The notes under the pieces: model-generated
Databases searched by the model: none
What the model was told of the DNA's origin: nothing
Seen by the model: the letters and a program-made list of their open reading frames with translations, nothing else
Shown: positions 37,791-51,097 of the stretch, piece by piece
Position numbering within the stretch: position 1 is the first letter of the stretch
Layout: each line of letters opens with the position of its first letter
Made by a program: the position numbers and the translations under genes
Assembly (NCBI GenBank): GCA_960531495.1
Contig: OY482860.1
Location: forward strand, 6,880,371 to 6,944,370
DNA length: 64,000 nucleotides
DNA from: Zeus faber
Lineage: Eukaryota; Chordata; Actinopteri; Zeiformes; Zeidae
Direction of reading: 5' to 3'

Positions 37791-38569
37791 CCTTTTTCTG
37801 CACAGGAAAAACATACACTGACAGGCCTAATTGCCAACCAAAAGAAAATAAAATGTTATATACCACGTTGCAAAATGCAGTGAAATTAAATCAGTAAAAC
37901 AAGCTGACAGCTGAATGCACTGTTTGTCAAAAGGATAGATTATGCTAAAAAGCTTATCTGAAAATAATGTAATGAATTTGTCAATAGTTCTGACTTTTCC
38001 ATTGAACAACTATATATTTTTAATACAACATTTTATATGATTTTTTAGCTTTGGTTTACAGTATGACCTCTTATTAACAGAGGGGGAGAACGAGGGAACA
38101 GTGCGCCTTTTAATAGTTTCTCTGGTAGCTATTAAACTACTAATGTAATTTGATATTTGGCTAAATTCAGGAGGGTTTTAATTTTATTTAAAAAAACAAG
38201 TCTGTCAATATTTTGATTTATTATCATATCTTATTATTGCCTGTGCACGATGATGGACAACCTTCCTCTAAACCTATTTACTGGTTGTTAATCCCAATAA
38301 ATCAACAATATCTGACTCTAACAATTTATATTAAAAAAAACAAAAATTGTGTTCGGAAAACACAATCATCTCCATTTCCCTCCCACATTATCAATAATAA
38401 AGAAAGGAACTGAATCCCACGCACGGATGTTTAATTTATTATTGTGTAAGCTATTTGGAGGGTGATTATATGGTAATTGCTCATTAGTCTTGTATATTTA
38501 TCGCTGTACCTTATGTCGGGGCCAGGGGAGCTGTGTAGGGTCCATTCTCTGGTTTCAAGGATCCATTTC
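37791..38569. promoter_or_regulatory. Candidate conserved non-coding block
   Basis: 38085-38180 and 38410-38560 are repeat-free with TAGCTATTAAACTACTAATG, GTAATTTGATATTTG, GGTAATTGCTCATTAG and TTTAATTTATTATTG. Confidence 0.35.
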
Positions 38570-39010
38570 AAATGCAATTTGTGAGACGGGGCGAGATCAA
38601 GTTGACGCGGACGTCACGTTCTGACAGGCGGCCTCGTGCCCGGCCGTGCCGTGCCGTGCCGGGCACGAGGCCGTTAAAAGCGCCGCATCCGAACGGTTTC
38701 AACCGTCTCCCGTGAAGGCATCGTCCCACGAACATGAAAGTGGCTTTCACCCAACGTGCGCGGGAGTAGTGGCGCGCCACACCTGCCGTTGCAGGGACAC
38801 GCGGTCGGCGGGGGCCACTCCTCACCTGTGGCATCCACGTCGGTGCTGCCAGGGTGCGATCACCCTCGTTGCAGATTAGAGGTTTTCGGGCGCGTCGGGT
38901 CATCCGACGGGATATGACCATTTCAAACGGGCGCTCTCCCGTGTGAACCCGTCGTGGAAGCCGCCCAGGCATTCCGCGACGGTAAGCGGGGCCAATGCGT
39001 TCCAAATGAC
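38570..39010 (-). other. CpG-dense block with 15-bp palindrome and zinc-finger-linker-like peptide
   Basis: Unusually CpG rich for its surroundings. Contains a perfect 15-bp stem (38630-38644 with 38658-38672) around a CGTGC-repeat loop. A minus-strand frame (39014-38568) contains RRVHTGERPF near 38930-38960, the classical C2H2 zinc-finger linker, but the zinc-binding Cys pair and the first His are missing. It is either a decayed zinc-finger fragment or chance. Confidence 0.3.
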
Positions 39011-39174
39011 GCATTGATTTTTACAAACGACGCGGTTTCCAGGTTTCACCCGCTGGGCCACTCACCCATTAAACCCATACAGACTAAATAGAACAACCAC
39101 TGCAGAGGCTCGCTGGATTGACGCTCTCCTTGCCCCCGAAACACTCATCACACACACGCACGCACGCACACACC

Positions 39175-39216
<42 letters not shown>

Positions 39217-40229
39217 TGTGAGAAACGCTGTCAGGCTTTCATTTATATTACTTCTATAACCGTGACTCCGTATTCGATGAGAAAATATTTATCATTCCAC
39301 ATATTTGAAATAATATTCCTCGTAGGGCGCCGTTATCTTCAGAGACCGATCTGCAGATTTAAACAGAGATGCAGAACTTTCGACTTTTTGGAGGCTTTGT
39401 GTGTGTGTGTGTGTGTGTGCGTGTGTGTGTGTGTGCGTGTGCGTGCGTGTGTGTGTGTGTGTTTTGCGGCTTTTGGCAGACCATCATGCGCGTTGTTTAA
39501 TCATTGTATCGACCACCCAAATTACAGTGGATAGATAGGCTGAATTAACTGGAAAAAACAGGCTCACGGGATCATTGCATCAAAAATTAAAATTGGCTTC
39601 AATTTGCAAAATCTATCTATGTGTTATAATAATATATGCGTTCGGTTTTCTCTGTCTGAAATTGAGAGATCAAATTGTACATTTTAAGATGAGAACACCT
39701 TAAGAAGTGTAAACAGGTTTTACAATTCAAAGCATTTTTTTTAATTGATCCAATGGCTCCAATGTGGTATTTTTCTGTGTAGCGGAACCTAAAAGCCAGT
39801 TTGAGATCAGGCGCCATATGATGAGTTCGGTTGCGGTTCAGTTACAACTTTTGCCAAACGTTTATTTAGCTTCTTTTTTTTTTTTAATTAATTGAAATAT
39901 CGTTGACATACTGAATTGTTACAGGCGCCGTAGATGTAAATTTCTGGGGTCTGCATTTTTTTCCCCTTGAATTCATTTAATTTAATATATTATTGAGAAT
40001 ATGATATAACATAATTATAATATATATTTTATTATTATATTACGTATTGGGTATTATGTATTTATTTATTAAATGTATAATTAATTGTATAAACACCAAA
40101 ACCAACACAAAAATGATATTCAAAAAATAATAACAATTCTGGCAAAAAAGATAAATAAAAAATAAAAAAATCGAACGCGATAAAAAAAATAATAATAATT
40201 AAAAAAAATTAATCAAATTAGTCGTGCTT
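39011..40229. other. Non-coding, microsatellites and AT-rich DNA
   Basis: CA runs at 39152-39214, GT at 39398-39462, then AT/A-rich 39860-40220. No gene. Confidence 0.7.
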
Positions 40230-40610
40230 ATTATGGGATGGCTGTCCTGTCTCCCGTCTGCCCGCCGAGGCGCCGCGGAATGAAAGTGCGCCAAATTTGT
40301 TTGCGGCGGATCAAGGCTCACCGCCTCCACTGCACTTTCTTTATCTTAATTCCAAGTTGAAAAGATATAATTATCTAGTTTGAGCAGGACCGCTATCAAA
40401 TCCTTCTCCGGGCCGGGGAGGGAGCGGCTCGAGTGGATTGCGCGCTCTGAGCCGCGCGGTGTTGCCCGAGATAGGAGTAATGAAGTTGTGGAGTCCGGAG
40501 ATACAAAGGGCATTAACCTCATTAGCATGAAACCTTTTCTTCTAACTATTGTGGGACCCTTTCAGTCCTCTAATCCCCCCATTTCAAAGCTCGGTTTGTA
40601 ATAAAGCTTT
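40230..40610. promoter_or_regulatory. Candidate conserved non-coding element
   Basis: Mixed CpG-rich and homeodomain-motif sequence (AGGAGTAATGAAG, GGGCATTAACCTCATTAGC). Repeat-free until the T run at 40619. Confidence 0.38.
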
Positions 40611-40777
40611 TAGGGGTTTTTTTTTTTTTTTTACTCAACGCTAATGGTATTCTCTAAAGATTTTTTTTTTTTATTGCTGTTATAGTGTATGGGGCAGATA
40701 GAGAAATTCCCTGTATAGGTTTTTTTTTTTTTTTTTTTTTTTTGGAATATGCAACCTCTTTTCACCTCCTTCCCGCA

Positions 40778-40823
<46 letters not shown>

Positions 40824-41471
40824 TAAAAAAAATCGACATTCTCAAAATGCAAAAAAAAACAACCCAAAAAAACTCTAGTTTGGAGTTGCCTATTCCAAGA
40901 GGAATTCTCATTTTGTCCGAGTTGCTTGTTGTGGAGGGTTTTTTTTTTAACCTCCACTATCTGGGTGGGTTTGACTTTTTGTTGTTGTTTTTAATTCAGT
41001 TATTTTATTGGAAAAAAGTGCAGTTAAAAGTGCACCTGAGTGCCGTTTCCGAAAACGGACGCGCGGATCATTTCTACCATTATATACTTCCCCTTATTGC
41101 GTAGAGTCTAGGGACAAAAAGCCTCCCGCAGTTTTCCGTTCAGTTAAAAACAACAGCTTGCAGGATGGAGACTACAAGACAAGATTTCGACAAAGATCCT
41201 ATTTTGCGGCACATTGCAACCTCCCCTTATCGCGTCGTGAGGGGTAGTCAGATTGTACTAAATTATGTCCAACCAAGCCCCCGTGGATCCACGGATTAAG
41301 AGATTAAAGTGGACCACTGGGCAATGCGCCCCCCTCCCCTCCCTCATATTACTCGCATGATAATTGCCTAAACTGATTTGCACTTTCACAAAAGCCTGCA
41401 GGGCTCTTTGTGGTCTGAACGGACTAGACGTCAGCCCCTAGAAATAAAAACTAAACAGCGTCCATCATGAA

Positions 41472-41500
41472 GCGCAGGACCCACACGGTGGGTCCTGCGC
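41472..41500. other. Perfect 13-bp hairpin followed by T-run
   Basis: Arms 41472-41484 (GCGCAGGACCCAC) and 41488-41500 are exact reverse complements around the loop ACG; GGTG and T12 follow. It lies about 650 bp beyond the predicted emx2 poly(A) site. Confidence 0.8.
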
Positions 41501-41661
41501 GGTGTTTTTTTTTTTGTTTTTTGTTTTTTGTTTTTTTTTGCGTGTTTCAAACAATTGAGAAATCAAATAAGATGTTTTCTGTTTTTTCTTTTTCTTTTTT
41601 TAAATTGCTGTTAAATGATGGTTTATCCTGAATTGTAAGGGAAAATGACAAACCAAAATGC

Positions 41662-41662
41662 G

Positions 41663-41709
<47 letters not shown>

Positions 41710-41711
41710 GA
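41662..41711. repeat. GTT microsatellite
   Basis: About 16 GTT units, then GATGATGATG. Confidence 0.95.
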
Positions 41712-41940
41712 TGATGATGCTGTTGCTGCTGTCGAATCGCGGAAACCAACAATGTCGTTATGTTTAAGAACAGTTCATGTATTTTGGTTCATCGTTGGGG
41801 GGCTGTGATCGACCTCCAAACACCCGTTATCTACGGCCTTGCCCTGTTGAACAGTCCATTTTTGAATTATTATTTTCTATTTGCTGCTAAAACAACGTGC
41901 ACATTTATAATTATTGATATTATTACATGTCTATTTTTTG

Positions 41941-42033
41941 TATTATTATTATTATGATTATGGCTATGATTATGATTATGATTATCATTGTTATTATTAT
42001 TATTATTATTATTATTGTTGTTGTTATTATTGT
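41941..42033. repeat. ATT microsatellite with TGATTA interruption
   Basis: ATT units, a TATGATTATGATTATG segment, then ATT/GTT units. Confidence 0.9.
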
Positions 42034-42149
42034 GGATTAAATATATATATTTTGATCGACTGCTGTAATAAAACATGGGATGTTATTGGGGAAAAAAATG
42101 TTTAAAGCCTTTCCACACTAAAAAATCAAAACCCACTACTTTAAACTGC

Positions 42150-43122
42150 GCGCGACATATTGATAAAACTTTATTGACAAAATATTGACAATTACATACT
42201 TCTTGGAAGTATACTTTGTGTTAAAATTGTAGCAAACTTAACACAAACACAAAATTATTTACATTCTGTAAAAGAGGGTCGAACAGAAGCGTGAACTCTT
42301 GGTTTCTCTGTACATGGAATACGCTCAGTGCTTGGAGTGTTTTCTCTCACTTCGTCCTTAGAATAAGGGCTTGGTAAAGCTTTCGGTTCGAGGAATGTCC
42401 TGATGCCTTGTCTTGAAGTACTTTATCTGTGGTGTGATAAACTTTTATAAAGTTGTTGTTTTTTTTTGTTGTTTTTTTTTCTTCTTTTGTCTTTTTAAAA
42501 ACACTATAACGCAGCACCGCTACTTCATCACTTTGACACGAGAATCATTAATTAAAGAACTGCACACTTTGTAAAAAAAAAAAAAAAAAAAAAAAATGAA
42601 ACAAAGGGGGGAAATAAAAAAAGCACGACATGGTCTCTCTCCGCTTGGAAAATAGAGTAAAAACAAAAAAAAAAAATGTTTTTTTTTTTTTGAATAATTT
42701 GTCAAATTAAAACAGCTATACCAGAGGAAAATCTATACCATGCAATTCAAGTTTTACAAAAACAGTTTTTGTATTTTGGTTTCTTGAGTGGAAACTTTTT
42801 TTTTTTTTTTTTTGAAAACCCTTCAGAAGTGCAAATGTCCAATGTGGATTGGTGATTAAAAAAAAAAAAATTGGGGTCGTCGGGGGTTTGTAGTAGTGGG
42901 TCGGTGCGTGGAAGCGTGGAGGGGGTGGGGGAGGCGGGGGGGGGGGGTCAGGTGGGCGCACTGCGACACCTGTCAAACACCGCTGCCCGGACTGACGCGA
43001 TCCATCACTGCCACCCAAAGGATCTCTCACCCTCAGCTGCCGATCTCCCCAAAATGTGAGTAGTGACACTGGCTTCACCCGCACTGTCCGTGCACAGCAC
43101 CGTCCTTCCGGGTTACAGTCCT
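42150..43122 (-). other. emx2: emx2 3'UTR (predicted)
   Basis: No other gene intervenes between the emx2 stop and a minus-strand AATAAA signal (TTTATT at 42170-42175), so the 3'UTR is inferred to end near 42150. The stretch carries several long A or T homopolymers (42572-42596, 42664-42691, 42799-42813, 42858-42870) and a G/C run near 42940-42948. The end point is inferred from the single signal and is not proven. Confidence 0.6.
42170..42175 (-). terminator. emx2: emx2 polyadenylation signal AATAAA
   Basis: Canonical AATAAA hexamer on the minus strand, about 950 nt after the emx2 stop codon. It is the most plausible cleavage signal, and the sequence beyond it turns into intergenic ATT repeats. 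Confidence 0.55.
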
Positions 43123-47380
<4,258 letters not shown>

Positions 47381-47474
47381 GGTGTGGCGGTCGAGGTTCC
47401 CCAGCGTAAGTTGAAGTACTCCACACCCCGAGAGAGAGGAAAAGTTTCTCCGCGATAAATAAGTTGTGTGCGCG

Positions 47475-47719
47475 GATTTTTTTTTTTTTCCTTTCTTTTT
47501 TTTTTGGTGGGGGGGTTGGGGAAGGGGGGGGGGGGGGTCGTGGGGAGGGGAGGGGTGGGGTGGGGGGGGGGGGGGTCGGGGAGAGGGCGACGACGGACGC
47601 GCGACGGACGACGGGGACGAGGGAGCGCTCCGGAAAAAAAAAAAAAAAAAAAAGGGGGAGAAAATGGAAAAAAAGAAAGGAATCACCCCCCCAAAAAAAA
47701 AAACAACCAAAAAAAAAAA

Positions 47720-47753
<34 letters not shown>

Positions 47754-47860
47754 GCGCAGCGCAGCGGGGGCGGGCGGGCGGGGGGGGCGGAGGGGGGGGG
47801 GGGGGGAGGGAGGGATAGAAGTGGCGGAAAAAAAAAAAAGAAGAAGAAGAAGAAGAAGAA
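47475..47860 (+). repeat. Purine-skewed G/A tracts upstream of emx2
   Basis: On the plus strand almost uninterrupted G runs (47511-47580, 47781-47812) and A runs (47633-47653, 47691-47756) plus an AGA/AAG run (47828-47862). Many runs of at least three G make G-quadruplex formation likely on this strand. It lies roughly 100-480 bp upstream of the emx2 ATG, so the emx2 5'UTR or promoter is pyrimidine rich on its sense strand. Confidence 0.85.
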
Positions 47861-48034
47861 GAGGCGACTACTCCGGACAATCCATGGCCGTGGATGTGAT
47901 CGTCTTCCCCCCTTCGCCGACGTGTTAGTTCACGAGCCTCATTAGCGCCGGAGTCACACAAGCGGCGTCCTCCCGAGCCCGCGACGGCATGGTGATTGGT
48001 CCCCTCCGGCTCGCACCGAGACGCTTTAAGTGCG

Positions 48035-48130
48035 TTAAAAAAAAGAGAGAGGGAGGGAGGGGGAGGGAGAGAGAGAGAGGGAGAGAGAGAGGGAGAGAGA
48101 GAGAGAGAGGGAGAGAGAGAGAGAGAGGCG
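48035..48130 (+). repeat. GA/GGGA microsatellite
   Basis: GAGAGGGA-type repeat on the plus strand, the second purine tract upstream of emx2. Confidence 0.9.
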
Positions 48131-48242
48131 GACTTTGCGCAAAAAAAAAACAAAAAAAAAAAACACGCAACGGATTCGTTCGGAAGCTCCGTCTCCGCAG
48201 CGTCCCACGCGCCGGCCGGACCAGTAGGAAGAGCTCAAGGTG

Positions 48243-48243
<1 letters not shown>

Positions 48244-48273
<30 letters not shown>
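48244..48273. repeat. T homopolymer
   Basis: About 30 consecutive T on the plus strand, upstream of emx2. Confidence 0.9.
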
Positions 48274-48275
<2 letters not shown>

Positions 48276-48355
48276 GTTTCGCGTTGATGTGCCGCGATGA
48301 GGCCTATGAGAGTTGGACTTGAAGGGGGCATTTTTATTTAACCCCCCCCCCAAAA

Positions 48356-48361
<6 letters not shown>

Positions 48362-48395
<34 letters not shown>
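48362..48395. repeat. AT microsatellite
   Basis: AT dinucleotide run following an A run; self-complementary. Not treated as a TATA box. Confidence 0.9.
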
Positions 48396-48397
<2 letters not shown>

Positions 48398-48700
48398 GCC
48401 CCGTTACGCGCGGACGTCCCGCGTCTATTTTGGGAGCCGAGCTCAATTAATCCACCTCGACCTGTTTACGTCTCTTCGTTCCTTTGTGTTTCTGGGCGTC
48501 TCTCTGCTCTCGTCCTGCGGTTTATCCGGTAGTAACACATTCTTTTTTTTGCTCTCTCTCTCTCTCTCTCCACTTCTTCGTCGACGTTTCGGGTTGTAGG
48601 CCGATGCGGCTGGACCCACAGCCGGTGCTTCCCCGACTAGAATCGGGAGTCCCAGTGCACACCGATCGGCCACGACCGTTTCATCGGTGGACGTTATTTG

Positions 48701-50189
48701 ATTATTTTTTTTTTTGTTTTCTTTGAGTCAGCCTCTCTTTAATGGATAAAAACAATCTTCAGGGGTTGTTTTTTTTTTTTGTTCGCTCGGTCTTGTTAAC
48801 TTCACGATTAGCACGACTTTGTCACGTGCATTGGAAACCCATACAGATCCACTGAACTCGTTTTTGGAATTTAAAATATGCACACGCACGCCCGTTTATC
48901 CACAATATTTCACCCACTAAATGCTTTAATGGGCATTTTGGAAAATGGGCCCGCTGGATGAAAACAGGCCCATGGCCGTGAATTTGTAAATTATGATTTG
49001 TTGATTGTAGCCACCTGAATACCAATACTAATACTACTAATATTTATATAATAAATAATGACATCTTTTTTTTTTTAAATATATGATCGAACCTTTATTT
49101 ATAGGTTGCCTGAGCGCGTATCTTCTTTGACAGAAACGCCCTGTTTTACATTTTACACAATAAACTCCTAATAAAAACTATAGATATACGCACTATTACT
49201 ACCAGTGCTATGAGTACCACTACTACTAATACTTTATTAATATAACTACTAAGCTGCTGTACTACTAATATGACTTCACCACTTGTATTACTACTATGTC
49301 TTATTATTATGATCTCCTGTTGTCGATAATGCTTTTGGGCATATAGACTATAGATTCTATATAGGCCTCTGGGAAACTGAGAAGGCTGCATCCATTGGCT
49401 ATGAATAGCTGGTGTCTATGTGGAACAAAAAAAACGAAACCTGCCAGAACAGCAACAGCGGTGAAAGACAAAAAGCTGACTTCATTCAATATTAAGCAGC
49501 TAGATGCTTATTGCAGAGGTAGTTGGAAGGCTGACCAGAAACAGTGCGTATTGAAATATTATGGTAAAACAATAAATAGCCTCTAATTCTGTAATAATTT
49601 GAATAGTTCAGCTTACTGGAGCAACATAAAGTGTAGGATAGTTACAACTATGTCTCCTTCATTATCTTATTAATAGTAGTACTGATAAGTATTATGTATG
49701 GGGAAAATATAAACATAAAATTATAAATGGGATATCAGTCGATTGCAGTCAATGGACCACTAATGCAGGTAACGATCCACCATGAGGCTTTTAGCCCCAG
49801 AACCTTAACGTATTCAGTTACAATACGGTTATATTAGTTGAACACTGAGCTGGTTTGTATGTTCCTCTATTCCAGATTGCAGTGCGCTGACAACTGGCCC
49901 TGGTCAACTAATAAACTGTGACGTCACTAAGAAATGACTTCCCCTCCCCTGCGGGAGCCAAGTTTCTGGGTGGTGGCGCCCTAGCGCCTTCCAGTGGCCT
50001 GATGGTGACTGTGCACGCCATCGTGTATAGAACATGTTGAACAATATTGTCAAGAACCCAAAAGCGTGGTAGTAAACATAGAAATCAGTTTCAATCATTA
50101 CCCAGTGTTCATCAGTCTCAATCAGTGACTAAAATCTGGAGTATCATTTTCCAATATATGGATATATACAAAAAGAGACAAAGGCAATC
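48701..50189. other. eif3a-emx2 intergenic DNA
   Basis: Unique, mostly AT-rich DNA between the emx2 upstream region and the eif3a 3' end, with short T runs near 48713 and 48770. No gene seen. Open frames here are short and lack any recognisable family feature. Confidence 0.7.
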
Positions 50190-50203
50190 AATGATGAAAT
50201 TTG

Positions 50204-50209
50204 TTTATT
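50204..50209 (-). terminator. eif3a: eif3a distal polyadenylation signal
   Basis: Canonical AATAAA on the minus strand, the farthest of three candidates after the stop codon. Confidence 0.45.
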
Positions 50210-50655
50210 AATAAAGGCTGTATCTGTACACATGCAACCCATTTCCATACAGGTGAATGCTACAAGATAGAACCGCACACTGGATATTGAGTGTAACAAA
50301 TTTATTACTCTAGGCATGCACATCAAAATGCAAAGTCCACCTATTCAAGTGTAACAAGCATTTCTAAGATTATTTGATGTAAGGCAGAGTCCATTTATGC
50401 AGATGACAAATTCCTATTTTAACCCAAACCTTCGAGAAGTAGAATATTCCACAATTTAAAGTGGGTTCCAGAAATAACACTTTAAAATGAAGTGAGCGCT
50501 ATAAAGCAATGTTTTTGTCTTTTGAGTTGTTTATTTGTTTGGAAAAATCCATTTCAGCTGTTAATTTTGGGCAGTAACACTGCTTACAATTTGGGGCAGG
50601 GGAACCGACATGATTTGCACATCAGCACAAACGAGAAAACAGTTTGATTACATTT

Positions 50656-50681
50656 GGGGGGGGGGGGGGGGGGGGGGGGGG
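50656..50681. repeat. G26 homopolymer in eif3a 3'UTR
   Basis: Twenty-six consecutive G on the plus strand, C in the transcript. A tract this long is prone to assembly or sequencing length error. Confidence 0.85.
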
Positions 50682-50924
50682 CTGGAGAGCATGAGGCTCC
50701 CAGTTGCAATATTTCAATAGAGATTGTTAAATATCAAGAAAGAAAAACAGCCGGAATACTACTGCCTAAAGTCATGTCACTCAATCAGAAAACACGTGAG
50801 GAACAGAAGCTTTTGCCATGAATTTACCACTGAGCCCAACTCGCTGCCGGGCCGCTGAACGTTGTGTTTCAGAAATACTTTGTCGTTACGCGAGCGGTTT
50901 GGGGGCGGAGCCGGCGGGCGGGAC

Positions 50925-51097
50925 TCAGCGGCGGACGGTGGTCCAACCGTCGTCGTCGGTCTCGTTCTTGGTCGGGCGACGAGCGGCGTCCTTGTCGCCA
51001 CGCCAGGTGCTCTTCTCTCCGTCGGCCTCCCTCTCCCTGGGTCGCTCCTTCTCATGATCCTCACGCTTCTCCTCGCCAGCGCGACGCCAAGACCCGC
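50925..51097 (-). CDS. eif3a: eif3a last coding exon
   Basis: 173 nt including TGA, phase 1 in. Encodes [14 protein letters not shown] to [15 protein letters not shown], the conserved C-terminal end of eIF3a. Acceptor TTCCCAG. Confidence 0.96.

Larger units (their letters stand above)
40611..42149. other. Non-coding DNA just past the emx2 3' end
   Basis: T runs 40619-40632, 40662 and 40721-40743; CA run 40781-40822; hairpin 41472-41500; TTG run 41662-41711; ATT/GTT run 41941-42033. No gene. Confidence 0.7.
50190..50924 (-). other. eif3a: eif3a 3'UTR (predicted)
   Basis: Follows the eif3a stop. Three minus-strand AATAAA signals are visible as TTTATT at 50530-50535, 50301-50306 and 50204-50209; the last is taken as the end. 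A run of 26 G on the plus strand (50656-50681) means a C26 tract in the mRNA. Confidence 0.6.

Noticed and set aside
48362-48395. TATA box for emx2
   Set aside because: It is a dinucleotide AT microsatellite about 1 kb upstream of the ATG; EMX2 promoters are CpG-island type.
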